Notes: generated by a model from the sequence alone, not told the origin. A stretch of DNA of 64,000 nucleotides from Streptomyces microflavus (GCF_014650075.1 NZ_BMUG01000002.1:310001-374000); one strand, 5' to 3'. Counted from the stretch's first letter, positions 1 to 9,355 are shown. A program made the numbers and translations.

Positions 1-1
1 C

Positions 2-139
2 GACGGACGCACCGAGCGGGCGGTCCTGAGCCCCGACCAGGTGGTGGCGGCCCTGCGGGAGAAGTTCGGTCTCACCCTGAGCGACGAGGACGTCTCGCTG
101 CTCCTGGCCTTCCTGCACCGCGGGGAGAGCGACCTCTGA
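2..139 (+). CDS. 3' end of an unidentified CDS (possibly arylamine N-acetyltransferase)
   Basis: An open frame enters from the left edge and stops with TGA, giving the last 45 residues of a protein. The fragment ends in a short helical segment (VVAALREKFG, then LSDEDVSLLLAFL). The preceding polar strand and this ending resemble the C-terminus of actinobacterial arylamine N-acetyltransferases, but no catalytic residue lies inside the window, so the family is a guess. That it is coding is supported by codon bias and by the strong hairpin directly after the stop. Confidence 0.55.
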   Translation, partial: DGRTERAVLSPDQVVAALREKFGLTLSDEDVSLLLAFLHRGESDL

Positions 140-145
140 CGCCCG

Positions 146-198
146 GCGCGTACGGCGAGGGCCCCGGCACCTGGTGCCGGGGCCCTCGCCGTACGCGC
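146..198. terminator. Bidirectional terminator, perfect 25-bp inverted repeat
   Basis: Arms 146-170 and 174-198 are exact reverse complements with a 3-nt loop. The hairpin sits 7 nt after the stop of the left-edge gene and just before the convergent stop of the MFS gene at 207, so it can end transcription from both sides. There is no U tract, as is usual in Streptomyces. Confidence 0.9.
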
Positions 199-206
199 GC
201 CACGTC

Positions 207-1430
207 CTACAGCAGCGAGACGATCGCCGGGCCGAAGGCCGCGCCCAGCAGATAGCAGAGGTTGAACAGGCCGATCGCGGCGGGCCGTTCCTCGTCGGGC
301 ACCGCCTTGGTGGAGTGCACCGCGAAGACGCCCTGCCCGGAAGCGGCCGCGATCGAGGCGAGGGCCTGCGCGAGGAGCAGCAGCACCGCGACGACGCTCA
401 CCGAGGCCAGCACCACACCGGCGACGCTCAGGGCGACCAGGGTGATGATGACCGGCTGCCGGCCCACCTTCGCCGACAGGGCGACCACCACCCACGACAG
501 CGCGCCGCCCAGCAGCAGCGGCCACACCATCGCCACGCCGATCTTGCCGCTGGACCACGAGGTGTGGTCGGAGAGGGCCTCCGGCACCGCGAACATCAGC
601 CCGAAGTTGACCGCCGCGAGCAGGAACGCCAGCACCGAGGAGATCAGGAAGACGGGGCTGCGTACCACCACCGCCGGAACGAACCCCTGCGGCTTGCTCC
701 GCAGATGCCACACGAGCGCGGCGATCGTCACCACGGAGAGGATCCCGGCGACCGGCGGGTAGTGCGGCACGAAGACCAGGGCCGTGACCACCGCCGTGAG
801 CAGCACCGCGCCGAGCCCGTCGAAGGCGGCGGTCGAGGTGGGCCTGGTGGAGGCCCGTCCGATGATGACGAGCAGGGCGATCAGGCTGAGCGCGGGCAGC
901 GCCAGGGTCGCCTGCCAGTTGATCGCGTCGTTGACCAGCGAGCCGACCAGCGGGGCGGTCGAGCCGACCACCGCGAGCGAGGCGGTGACGAAGCCCATCG
1001 AGCGGGCGGAGTTCGTCAGGCTCATCGCGATGGAGGTCAGACCGGCGGTGCCGAGCGCCTGGAGCGCGCAGCCGATGATGACGGCCGGGAGCAGCGGCAC
1101 GGTGAGCACCAGGAGGGCGCCGAGCAGCACCAGCGCCCCGCAGGCGCTGAGCGCGGCCCGGGCACCGCGGTGCCGGAGCAGGCCGGTCATCAGGGGGGTG
1201 CCCACCGCGATGCCCCAGCCGAAGGCGGTGACGCCCCAGGTGACGGTTCCGGTGGTGGTGGACAGGTCTCGGGCGATGTCGTCCAGGACCAGCGCGGGTC
1301 CGGCGATGCCGAACGAGAGCGGTCCGGCCATCAGCCCCAGCCAGTAGGTGGGGATGCGGGCGGTGCCGGGTGCCGTGGGGTCCGCGTTGTCGGGGCGCGC
1401 GGTGCCCGGACCCGCGAGGGATTCACTCAT
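207..1430 (-). CDS. MFS transporter (drug-efflux type)
   Basis: This is a 407-residue integral membrane protein with about 12 hydrophobic segments, the usual size for major facilitator exporters. An Arg/Gly-rich loop after the second or third helix (TGLLRHRGAR) fits the MFS loop between TM2 and TM3. The first ~30 residues are a soluble Pro/Thr-rich tail. The ATG at 1430 has a GGAGG 6-8 nt upstream. It lies downstream of the OYE gene on the same strand with a 95-bp gap that contains a hairpin, so partial co-transcription is likely. The substrate is unknown; export of a small toxic compound that the reductase also handles is an inference. Confidence 0.85.
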   Translation of the reverse strand: MSESLAGPGTARPDNADPTAPGTARIPTYWLGLMAGPLSFGIAGPALVLDDIARDLSTTTGTVTWGVTAFGWGIAVGTPLMTGLLRHRGARAALSACGALVLLGALLVLTVPLLPAVIIGCALQALGTAGLTSIAMSLTNSARSMGFVTASLAVVGSTAPLVGSLVNDAINWQATLALPALSLIALLVIIGRASTRPTSTAAFDGLGAVLLTAVVTALVFVPHYPPVAGILSVVTIAALVWHLRSKPQGFVPAVVVRSPVFLISSVLAFLLAAVNFGLMFAVPEALSDHTSWSSGKIGVAMVWPLLLGGALSWVVVALSAKVGRQPVIITLVALSVAGVVLASVSVVAVLLLLAQALASIAAASGQGVFAVHSTKAVPDEERPAAIGLFNLCYLLGAAFGPAIVSLL

Positions 1431-1481
1431 CGGTCCTCCAGGGGTGAGGGATTGGCCGGGCGCGCGTCGCCCGCGCGGATC

Positions 1482-1511
1482 CGGTCCGGCACCGCCCGGT
1501 GTGCCGGACCG
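1482..1511 (-). terminator. Intercistronic hairpin between OYE and MFS genes
   Basis: Arms 1482-1492 and 1501-1511 (11 bp, perfect) enclose an 8-nt loop, just downstream of the OYE stop. It may partly terminate or stabilise the upstream transcript, lowering expression of the MFS gene relative to OYE. Confidence 0.55.
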
Positions 1512-1525
1512 TCACGCGGCCGGGG

Positions 1526-2599
1526 TCAGGCGGACAGCGTGGGGTAGTCGGTGTAGCCGCGGCTGTCGCCGCCGTAGAAGGTGCTCGCCTCCGGCACGTT
1601 GTACGGGCCGCCGGCCTTGATGCGCCGGTCCAGATCCGGGTTGGCGAGCCAGAGCGAGGCGAGGCTGACCGCGTCGGCCAGGTCGTCCTGGAGGACCTCC
1701 AGCGCGGCCTCGGGGGTCACCGAGGCCTCGGCGCCGGTCTTGTGCGGGTTGAGGATCAGCGTGCCCGGCCATTCGGCCCGGACCAGCTCGGTGACCTCGC
1801 GGTGGCCGAACTCCATGACGTGCACATAGGCCAGGTTGTACGGGGCCAGCGTGCGGATCAGCGTCCGGTACAGCTCGGCCGGGTCGCTCTCGCCGACGCC
1901 CTCTGCGGTCGATCCGGGAGAGATGCGGATCCCCACCCGCTCGGGCCCGATGGCGTCGCTGACGGCCCGCGCGACCTCGTCGGCGAACCGCACCCGGTTC
2001 TCCACCGAACCGCCGTAGACATCGGTGCGCCGGTTGGAGCCGTCGGCGAGGAACTGGTGGATCAGGTAGCCGTTGGCCCCGTGCAGCTCCACCCCGTCGA
2101 ACCCGGCGTCCACCGCGTGCTTGGCGGCGGAGACGAAGTCCTCCACCGTCCGCGCGATGTCCTCCAGGGTCATCTCGCGCGGGACGGGGTGGTCGACCAT
2201 GCCGTCGGGGGTGTACATCTGCCCGCCGGTGGCGATGGCCGAGGGCGCCACGGGGAGCGCGCCGTCCGGGTAGAGGCTGGGGTGGCCGACCCGGCCGGAG
2301 TGCATGAGCTGGACGAAGATCCGGCCGCCCGCGGCGTGCACCGCGTCGGTCACGCCCCGCCAGGCCTCGGCCTGCTCCGTGGAGTGCAGGCCGGGGGTGT
2401 CGATGTAGCCCTGGCCGATCACGCTCGGCTGGGTGCCCTCGGTGATGATCAGCCCGGCCGAGGCGCGCTGGGCGTAGTACTCGGCGGTGAGCGCGTTCAC
2501 GGAGCGGTCGGCGGAGCGGCTGCGGGTCATCGGTGCCATCACGAGACGGTTCGGCAGGGTCGTCTTGCCCAGGCGCAGCGGCTTGAACAGCTCGTCCAT
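1526..2599 (-). CDS. Old yellow enzyme family alkene reductase (NemA-like)
   Basis: This 357-residue FMN-dependent TIM-barrel enzyme should reduce activated C=C bonds (enals, enones, maleimides, nitro-alkenes) with NAD(P)H. Visible family marks are the N-terminal NRLVMAPMTR strand, the substrate-binding His173/Asn176 pair in ELHGANGY, the YGGSVENRVRF segment and the C-terminal FYGGDSRGYTDYP ending typical of NemA-type members. The start at 2599 is chosen over an in-frame ATG at 2644 because GGAGG lies 6 nt upstream and the family N-terminus begins there. It is divergent from the LAL regulator gene and upstream of the MFS gene, suggesting a stress-response unit. A long inverted repeat just upstream (2618-2644) is a candidate operator. 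Confidence 0.92.
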   Translation of the reverse strand: MDELFKPLRLGKTTLPNRLVMAPMTRSRSADRSVNALTAEYYAQRASAGLIITEGTQPSVIGQGYIDTPGLHSTEQAEAWRGVTDAVHAAGGRIFVQLMHSGRVGHPSLYPDGALPVAPSAIATGGQMYTPDGMVDHPVPREMTLEDIARTVEDFVSAAKHAVDAGFDGVELHGANGYLIHQFLADGSNRRTDVYGGSVENRVRFADEVARAVSDAIGPERVGIRISPGSTAEGVGESDPAELYRTLIRTLAPYNLAYVHVMEFGHREVTELVRAEWPGTLILNPHKTGAEASVTPEAALEVLQDDLADAVSLASLWLANPDLDRRIKAGGPYNVPEASTFYGGDSRGYTDYPTLSA

Positions 2600-2617
2600 G
2601 GTGTCCTCCAGCGGGTC

Positions 2618-2644
2618 GTGATCATCGGCGGATGTCCTGATCAC
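2618..2644. promoter_or_regulatory. Candidate operator upstream of the OYE gene
   Basis: GTGATCA (2618-2624) and TGATCAC (2638-2644) form a perfect inverted repeat with a 13-bp spacer; the arm centres are 20 bp apart, two helical turns. It lies 19-45 bp upstream of the OYE start, in the 178-bp region shared with the divergent LAL regulator. Which protein binds it cannot be told from sequence. Confidence 0.5.
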
Positions 2645-2777
2645 AACGGTAGGAGCGGCGCCCTGGCGGCGAATCCGTAGTCTCTACTGCCCCGGGTACG
2701 TATTCACGGGTAAGTAACATGGGACCGTATACCGATGGCATGCGGGCGGGTCGTCAAGCGGGTGGAGGGGGACGTCG

Positions 2778-5474
2778 GTGCTGTACGGGCGAACCACCGA
2801 ACAGGAGCGGCTGGAGCAGTTGCTGGCCGGGGCGCGGGCCGGCTGCAGTGGTGCTCTTCTGGTACGCGGCGAGGCGGGCATCGGCAAGACGGCACTGCTC
2901 GACTGGCTCGCGGCGACGGCTCTGCGGGACGACGGGAACGACGGCCGCGAGCTGCGCATCCTACGGGTCACCGGTGTCGAGCCGGAAGCGGATCTGGCCT
3001 TCGGCGGCCTCGTCCAGCTGCTGTGGCCGGTGCAGGACCGGCTGAACGCCCTGCCCGAGCCGCAGGCCGCCGCGTTACGGGCGGTGCTCGGCACCGGACA
3101 TGAGGAGCGCGGACCCGACCGCTTCCTCACCGGGCTCGCGGTGCTCACGGTCCTCGCGGATCTCGCCGAGGACGGGCCGCTGCTCTGTCTGGTCGACGAC
3201 GCCCAGTGGCTGGACCAGGCCACCGCCGAGGCCCTGTTGTTCGCCGCCCGCCGGCTGGCCGCCGAGGGCGTGGCGATCGTGCTGGCCGGCCGCGACGACG
3301 GCTTCGTCGCCCCGGGCATTCCCGAACTGCAGCTGTCCCGGCTGAACTTCGAGGACTCCTCGCGGCTGCTGGCCGACCGGGGCAGGGCCCCCGCTCTGCG
3401 CTCCCAGATCATCACCGAGTCTGCGGGGAACCCGCTCGCGCTCATCGAGTTCGACTCCGCACGGCGTGACCAGCCGCATCAGCACGCCCCCCTGCCGGTC
3501 GCGGACCGCGTGTTCTCGGCCTTTCGGTCACAGATCGGCAAACTGCCGGAACGCACCCGGCTGATGATGCTGATCGCGGCGGCCGAGGGGCGGGGCGATC
3601 TGCCCCTGCTGCTGAGGGCGTCGGAGCTGCTGGGCGTGGACCTCGGCGATCTGGAGGAGGCCGAGCGGACCGGCCTGATGTACGTCATGGACGGCACGGT
3701 CACGTTCCGGCATCCGCTGATCGCCTCGGCGACGTACCAGGGTTCGGTGCTCGCCCGCCGGATCGCCGTGCACCGGGCGCTGGCCGAGGCCGCCGAGGAC
3801 CCCGACTGCCGCGCCCGGCACCTGCTGGCGGTGGCCACGGGGCCGGACCACGAAGTGGCCCTGGAACTGGCGGCGGCGGCCGGGCGGGCCCGGGGCCGTA
3901 CCGCGTACGCGGCGGCCTCCGGTCTCTTCCGGCACGCCGCCCGGATCGCCACCGACCACGGCCGGCGCGCCTCCTGGCTGGCCGAAGCGGCCGCGCTGGC
4001 ACTCACCGCGGGCCACGCCGCACAGGCCGACCGACTCGCCGTGGAGGCCCAGGAGTTGGCGGACGATCCGGCCGTCGGCGCCCGGATCGCCTCGGTGCGC
4101 GCGGCGGTCGTCTTCGAGCTGGGCGACCAGAGCGAGGCGGCCCGCGGCCTGCTGGCCCGCGCCGGGGGCACCGCCACCCCGGAGACGACCGCCCTGCTCC
4201 GTACCGCCGCCGCCTACGGCTGGCTGGCCGGGGACGGGGACGCGGTGCGCGCCGCCGCCGGCCGGCTCGCGGCGGCCGGTGGCGCCGATCCGCTGGTCGA
4301 GGGGCTGGAGCGGCTCTGCGACGACGACGCCGCCCATGGAGTGCCGTTGCTCGCGCGGTTCCTGGAGGGCCGGCTCGACGCACCCGACACCCGCGCCGTC
4401 GACGAGCAGGCCGTCCGGATGCTCGCCCTCACCTGCGGCACGGTCCTCGGCGACGACGAGGCGGCCCTCGACCTGGCCGCGGCCGAGGTCCGGTGGTGCC
4501 GCTCCCAGGCGCTGATCGGTGAACTCCCGTACGCACTCGACGTCCTGTCGCAGAACCAGGTGCTGGCCGGACGCCACCGGGACGCCGAGGCCGCGGTGGC
4601 CGAGGCGGAGGAGATCGCCCGGGACACCGGGCTGCGCCGGCGCCTGGCCCGTCTCGGTGCGGTGCGCGCGCGGATCGCGGCCATCGAGGGCGACGCACAG
4701 CGGGTCCGCGAACTCGCGGACGCCACCCCGGCGGCGCTGCGCACCGGGGTGGACTGCGCACGCGTCCTGCTCGACCTGGGTCTCGGCGACTTCGACGCGG
4801 CCCTCACCCGGCTGGACCCGCCGCCGCCCGGCCCGGACCGGTACACCTGGCTGTCCCTGTCCACCGCCGCGGACCAGGTCGAGGCCGCGGTGCGGCTCGG
4901 CCGGCCGGAGCGCGCCGAGGCGGCCATGCGCCACTTCGAGAACTGGGCACGGGCCGGGACCCGGCCCCGGACGGCCACGACCACCGCGCCCTGGGCGCAG
5001 GCGGTCGTCCTCAGATGCCGGGCGCTCCTCACCGACCGGCCGGAGCACTACACCCAGGCACTGCAGCTGCACGAGAAGGGCGGCCGGCCCTTCGAGCGCG
5101 CCCGTACCGAGCTGCTGTACGGCGAGTGGCTGCGCCGGGCCCGGCGGCGCAACGAGGCCCGTGGCGTGCTGCGTTCGGCGCTGGCCACCTTCGAGCGGCT
5201 GAAGGCGGAGCCCTGGACCCGGCGGGCCGGCGCCGAACTTCAGGCCGCGGGCGAGCACCTGGTGACGGCCCGGATGCTCGCGGACAATCTGATCGACCGG
5301 CTGACCCCGCAGGAGCTCCAGGTGGTGCGGCTCGCCAAGGACGGCAGCAGCAGCCGGGAGATCGCCGCGCAGCTGTTCCTCAGCCCGCGCACGGTCGAGC
5401 ACCACCTCTACAAGGCGTATCCGAAGCTCGGCGTGGGCTCGCGGCAGGAGCTCGTCCTGCTCGATCTGACCTGA
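2778..5474 (+). CDS. LAL-type (large ATP-binding LuxR) transcriptional regulator
   Basis: The protein has 898 residues. An N-terminal AAA/STAND ATPase module carries Walker A at 31-38 (GEAGIGKT) and a Walker B-like LCLVDDAQW near 134-142. A long alpha-helical TPR-like region follows, and a LuxR-type helix-turn-helix occupies about 840-898 (LTPQELQVVRLA, then SSREIAAQLFLSPRTVEHHL). This is the standard LAL architecture and length (900-1000). The GTG at 2778 has GGAGG 9 nt upstream. Codon 100 (3075-3077) is TTA, so translation should need the bldA leucyl-tRNA. It is divergent from the OYE/MFS unit and probably controls it; LAL regulators are often pathway activators triggered by a small ligand. 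Confidence 0.92.
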   Translation: MLYGRTTEQERLEQLLAGARAGCSGALLVRGEAGIGKTALLDWLAATALRDDGNDGRELRILRVTGVEPEADLAFGGLVQLLWPVQDRLNALPEPQAAALRAVLGTGHEERGPDRFLTGLAVLTVLADLAEDGPLLCLVDDAQWLDQATAEALLFAARRLAAEGVAIVLAGRDDGFVAPGIPELQLSRLNFEDSSRLLADRGRAPALRSQIITESAGNPLALIEFDSARRDQPHQHAPLPVADRVFSAFRSQIGKLPERTRLMMLIAAAEGRGDLPLLLRASELLGVDLGDLEEAERTGLMYVMDGTVTFRHPLIASATYQGSVLARRIAVHRALAEAAEDPDCRARHLLAVATGPDHEVALELAAAAGRARGRTAYAAASGLFRHAARIATDHGRRASWLAEAAALALTAGHAAQADRLAVEAQELADDPAVGARIASVRAAVVFELGDQSEAARGLLARAGGTATPETTALLRTAAAYGWLAGDGDAVRAAAGRLAAAGGADPLVEGLERLCDDDAAHGVPLLARFLEGRLDAPDTRAVDEQAVRMLALTCGTVLGDDEAALDLAAAEVRWCRSQALIGELPYALDVLSQNQVLAGRHRDAEAAVAEAEEIARDTGLRRRLARLGAVRARIAAIEGDAQRVRELADATPAALRTGVDCARVLLDLGLGDFDAALTRLDPPPPGPDRYTWLSLSTAADQVEAAVRLGRPERAEAAMRHFENWARAGTRPRTATTTAPWAQAVVLRCRALLTDRPEHYTQALQLHEKGGRPFERARTELLYGEWLRRARRRNEARGVLRSALATFERLKAEPWTRRAGAELQAAGEHLVTARMLADNLIDRLTPQELQVVRLAKDGSSSREIAAQLFLSPRTVEHHLYKAYPKLGVGSRQELVLLDLT

Positions 5475-5770
5475 GCCGTCGGCGGAAGTTGTTCACCCTC
5501 CGGTTTCACTGCCTTCACAGCCGCAGCTCCGGCCCCACCATGCACTCCGAGCACGGGGGTCCGGCAACCGCTTGCCCCCGAAAATCCTTAGGCGAAAAGT
5601 GCGCTGCCTACCCCTCGGCGCCGTTCTACGGTGCCCGGACCACCTCCCCCTGAAGATCAGGGCACATTACGCTTCCGAGGGGTGCAGAAAGCGGAGTGGC
5701 GGTGCGGCTGGACGGACCGCGCCGGGGCCGCTGACCAGAGATGATGCCGGGCCGCACAACGGGGGATCAC
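5475..5770. other. Intergenic region upstream of the GAF/PucR regulator
   Basis: These 296 bp lie between two plus-strand genes. I see no convincing open frame, no strong hairpin after the LAL stop and no clear promoter hexamers. A small AT-richer patch around 5580-5600 could hold the promoter of the next gene. Confidence 0.4.
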
Positions 5771-7723
5771 GTGTTAAGACACGAAGCCGAGGCGAACATC
5801 GACGCCGTCGCCATACTGGAGCTATTGGCCTCCGACGCGCCGCCCGACCGATTCGAATCGCTCCTCACCCTGGCCCGTTCCGCGGGAATGCCAGGACCCC
5901 AATTGGACCGATTGGAAAACGCGCGGAAACTTGGTCTGCACATCTATTCCCAGCTCGACCGCAGGCAGCAGCGCGAGGCGAGCCTGTCGGCGCTCGTGGA
6001 CATCGCCCGTGAGCTCTCCGCCCCCTACGACCTCAAGACACTTCTCAAGGTGACCACCCGCCGGGCCCGGATGCTGCTCGGCGCGGACATCTCCTACATC
6101 ACCCTGCTCACCGCGGAGAAGGGCACGGCCCGGGTCGAGGCCAGTGACGGGCACGTGTCGTCGTTCCATGTGGGGATGCAGATCCCGCACGGCGCCGGGA
6201 GCAGTGACGTCCTCACCACCTCGGCCCCCTTCTGGAGCGCGGACTACCTCAGCGACGCGCGCTTCCCCCACCACGAGCGGCTGGACGAGATGGTGCGGGC
6301 CGAGGAGCTGCGCGGCATCATGGCCGTCCCCCTCAGCCACGGCAGCGGTCCGTTCGGGGTGCTGCACGTCGCCGACCGCGAGCCCCGGCACTTCTCCGCC
6401 GACGAGGTGTCCCTGATGAGCTCGCTGGGCGACCTCGCGGGTGCCGTCATCGAGAAGGCCTGGCTGATGGACCGGACCGCCGCGGAGATGGAGATGCTCC
6501 AGCGGCGCACCGACGAGGCGGAGGCCGGCCACCGGCAGTGGCAGGAGGTCGGTGACATCAACGAGTTCCTCATGTCCCAGGTGCTCTCCGGGTGCGACCT
6601 GCAGAGCCTGGTCGAGGAGGCGTCCGACGGCCTCGGCGGGGCGCTGACCGTCTGCGCGGGCGACGGCACGGTGCTGGCCACCACCGCCGGGGCCCAGCCC
6701 GACGACGACCTCATGATCTCCCGGGCCATGATGGACGCGCACGCCGCCGGGAAGGCGATCCGGGTCAAGAACGGGGTGTGGGCGGCCCCCGTCCTGATGG
6801 GCGACGAGAACCTGGGCGCGCTGCTGCTGCGCACCGAACGCCCGCTGTGGGAGTCCGGCATCCGGCTGCTGGGCCTGGTGGCGCAGGCCACCGCCGTCCT
6901 GCTGCTCATGCAGAACAGCCACGGCATCGTGATGGAGAGCCAGGCCCGCGACGGTTTCCTGGACGACCTCGTCAACCGCACCCGCTCCACACGGGAGCTG
7001 GACCGGCGGGCCCGGAAGCTGGGCGTCGCCCTGGAGGAGAGTTACGTCCTCGTGGTCGCCAGCCCGGTCGGCGACGCCCGGCGCAAGGCGATGATCTGGG
7101 CCTCCTCCTACGCGCACCGCAAGGACGGGCTGAAGTCGGAGCAGTCGGGCCGGGTGGTCTTCCTGCTGCCCGGCACCGACGCGGCCGAGGTCGCCCGCGA
7201 GGTGCACAACGACCTCTCCCCGCTGCTCAGACATCTGGTGACGGTCAGCGCCGCCGGTCCGGTCTCCGGTGCCGCCCCGATCCACCGGAGCTATCTGGAG
7301 GCGCTGCGCTGCCTGGAGGTGATGGGCGCACTGGGCCTCTCCGGCCGGTCGGCCGCCGCCTCCGAGCTGGGGTTCCTCGGGCTGCTCGTCTCCGACGACC
7401 ACGACGTGGACGGGTTCATCGATTCGGTGATCGGTCCGGTGGTGCGCTACGACCACCAGCGGCTCACCCAGCTCACCGACACGCTGGAGGCCTTCTTCAA
7501 CGCCTGCGGATCCCCCACGCACGCGGCGAAGGAGCTTCATGTGCACCCCAACACCGTCGCTCGCCGCCTGGAGCGGGTCAACGAACTGCTGGGCGAGGGG
7601 TGGCAGCACCCCGATCGCGCCCTGGAAGTGCAACTCGCCCTGAAGCTGAAGCGGATGCGGTCGGCCCTGATGGGGCGGGACCCGCACGCGGACGGCTCCC
7701 GCCCCGGCACCGACGTGGAGTGA
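5771..7723 (+). CDS. GAF-domain transcriptional regulator with PucR/CdaR-type C-terminal HTH
   Basis: Starting at the GTG at 5771 the protein has 650 residues. The N-terminal ~80 residues are helical; a GAF domain follows (RARMLLGADISYITLLT onward, ending EVSLMSSLGDLAGAVIEKA). A second sensor-like segment and a GGDEF-like region typical of CdaR/PucR proteins come next, then a C-terminal HTH (AAKELHVHPNTVARRLERVNELLG). This build is common in Streptomyces regulators of secondary metabolism and aromatic catabolism. The GTG at 5771 is preferred over an ATG at 5741 because GGGGGA sits 4 nt upstream. Its second codon is TTA (5774-5776), predicting strong bldA dependence at initiation. It converges on the IS701-like gene. 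Confidence 0.85.
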   Translation: MLRHEAEANIDAVAILELLASDAPPDRFESLLTLARSAGMPGPQLDRLENARKLGLHIYSQLDRRQQREASLSALVDIARELSAPYDLKTLLKVTTRRARMLLGADISYITLLTAEKGTARVEASDGHVSSFHVGMQIPHGAGSSDVLTTSAPFWSADYLSDARFPHHERLDEMVRAEELRGIMAVPLSHGSGPFGVLHVADREPRHFSADEVSLMSSLGDLAGAVIEKAWLMDRTAAEMEMLQRRTDEAEAGHRQWQEVGDINEFLMSQVLSGCDLQSLVEEASDGLGGALTVCAGDGTVLATTAGAQPDDDLMISRAMMDAHAAGKAIRVKNGVWAAPVLMGDENLGALLLRTERPLWESGIRLLGLVAQATAVLLLMQNSHGIVMESQARDGFLDDLVNRTRSTRELDRRARKLGVALEESYVLVVASPVGDARRKAMIWASSYAHRKDGLKSEQSGRVVFLLPGTDAAEVAREVHNDLSPLLRHLVTVSAAGPVSGAAPIHRSYLEALRCLEVMGALGLSGRSAAASELGFLGLLVSDDHDVDGFIDSVIGPVVRYDHQRLTQLTDTLEAFFNACGSPTHAAKELHVHPNTVARRLERVNELLGEGWQHPDRALEVQLALKLKRMRSALMGRDPHADGSRPGTDVE

Positions 7724-7751
7724 ACCGGCCGGGCGGTGTTCCGGCCCCGGC

Positions 7752-8978
7752 TCAGCACGCGGAGCGGACCTCGTCGCCCGCCCGGCTGAGGGCGACCACG
7801 GTGTGCGCGGCCGAGGCGAGGGTGACGTGGCGGTGCCAGCCGGCGAAGGAGCGCCCCGTGTAGTCGCGGATGCCGACCCGCTCGGCGGTCTCCCGGAAGT
7901 CGTGGTCCACCCGGTCGACGAGCCGGGTGAGCCGGTGGAGTTCGCCCGGCGGGACGTCCGTCATGTTCGTCAGCCACAGCTCGGCGGGCCACGCCCGCCC
8001 CTGCTCGCCCACCCCGAGCAGCACCAGTTCACCGCTGTGCCGGCGCGGCGGCCGCACCGCGCCCGGTATCGCGGTCCGGACCGCCGCGACCAGGCTCCGG
8101 CGTAACGGGCGCCCCGGCCCGTGGGCGCGCCAGGCCACCGGCCGGCGCAGGTCCCGGGCGGTCGCCATGATCTGGTGCGCGGTCGACGCCCCGGTCCGGC
8201 CCCGGAGCAGCGGGTCGGTGACGTCCAGCCTGGTGCCCCCGGGCACCCGGGCCAGCACCCGTACGCCCGCCCCGTGGTAGGCCCGCACGGTCGCCGCCGC
8301 GTCCGCCGCGTCGGCGCCGTGGCCGTCGAGCACCACCGGGCAGTCCGGCAGGCCCCAGCTCCGCATCATGCCCAGGTACGCCTCGTGGACGCAGTCGGCC
8401 GGCGACTCCGACGCCACGGCGTCCGGGATGGACGCCTGCGTCCGGCGGGCACCGTCCTCCAGCCAGGCGTCGGAGAGGTGCAACCGCCAGTTGACCGGGA
8501 AGCTGCCGGCCTCGGAGGCGGCCCACACCCCCACCGCGTACTGCGCGTTGAGCACCTGGCCCGTATACGGAAGGAACTGGCGCTCCACTCCGACCGAGTT
8601 CTCCCCGGCCTTCGGGATGACCATGGACCGGGCGACCCACGCCTGGGGCGGGGCTACCCGCACCACATGCTCGGCCAGTGCCCGGCGGACCGGCTTCCAG
8701 CCCCAGGTGGAGCTGGCGACGAAGTGGTGCAGGCTCTGTTCCGTGGCGCTGCCGCCCAGGACGGCGGCGATGTTCCGTATCGACTTGCGGCCCTCCGCCG
8801 CTATCAGCGCCTGGAGGTAGTGCATTCCGCGCCGGCGCTGGTCACTGCGCGGCAGGGAGAGGAACAGGCGCGATCCGAGCTCGCCGAGCACGATGTCTTC
8901 CACTCCGGACGCTTCGGGTGGCAGGCTGTACTGCTCGCCCGACAGTCGGTTGTCTGTGTATGGAGCAGCGGAAATCAT
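7752..8978 (-). CDS. IS701-transposase-like protein, probably domesticated (copy 1)
   Basis: The 408-residue protein matches the IS701/DDE_5 transposase layout in length and motifs: the SVGVERQF segment after the first catalytic region, VVLD at 215-218, and the C-terminal GRSFAGWHRHVTLASAAH block. Family transposases carry a DDT-type first catalytic motif before this; here the matching positions read ARSMVIPK (Arg117, Ser118), so the first Asp is missing. No terminal inverted repeats or target duplications flank it. The start at 8978 has AGGAAAGG 7 nt upstream. TTA occurs at 8103-8105. A diverged paralogue lies at 26284. I infer a non-transposing, probably DNA-binding role; the family placement rests on motifs recalled, not a search. 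Confidence 0.8.
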   Translation of the reverse strand: MISAAPYTDNRLSGEQYSLPPEASGVEDIVLGELGSRLFLSLPRSDQRRRGMHYLQALIAAEGRKSIRNIAAVLGGSATEQSLHHFVASSTWGWKPVRRALAEHVVRVAPPQAWVARSMVIPKAGENSVGVERQFLPYTGQVLNAQYAVGVWAASEAGSFPVNWRLHLSDAWLEDGARRTQASIPDAVASESPADCVHEAYLGMMRSWGLPDCPVVLDGHGADAADAAATVRAYHGAGVRVLARVPGGTRLDVTDPLLRGRTGASTAHQIMATARDLRRPVAWRAHGPGRPLRRSLVAAVRTAIPGAVRPPRRHSGELVLLGVGEQGRAWPAELWLTNMTDVPPGELHRLTRLVDRVDHDFRETAERVGIRDYTGRSFAGWHRHVTLASAAHTVVALSRAGDEVRSAC

Positions 8979-9355
8979 CCCTGTGCCTTTCCTCTCGGCT
9001 GCGCATCCGGGTCCTTCGATCCCTACGGTGCGGGCCGGGCGGGCGGCATGCCTAGGTGCTCCGGACACCGGCTTGCCCGGTGAAGTGGTGCCCGGTGCAC
9101 CGACCCCATAAATCGGGTGGGGCGACTGCGACCTGGGTCACGTGGCCGACGGTGGCACGGGCACCACGCAACCCGTCCGTAACGCGCGTGCACCGGACCG
9201 ATACACGGACGGCGAGCCGCATCGCCGCACCACAGAGGGCATGACCGGCCGGGTGTGCCCGGACCCCTTGCACAGAGCGTGAGCTGTTCCTGAACTCCGC
9301 TCACCTTCCGTGCATGCTCCTGTGCGGGCCCTGTGCATCCCTCCGGAACGCACAG
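8979..9355. other. Upstream region of the IS701-like gene, no gene seen
   Basis: These 377 bp hold no open frame with convincing coding bias. The region contains the AGGAAAGG ribosome-binding site of the minus-strand IS701-like gene at its left end and presumably its promoter. I found no terminal inverted repeat matching the other side of the gene. Confidence 0.4.

Noticed and set aside
174..1547. Plus-strand open frame opposite the MFS gene
   Set aside because: Charged, low-complexity antisense product; the minus-strand frame shows transmembrane helices and a ribosome-binding site.
7752..9068. Treating the IS701-like gene as an active insertion sequence
   Set aside because: I could not find terminal inverted repeats or target-site duplications, and the first catalytic Asp region is altered.
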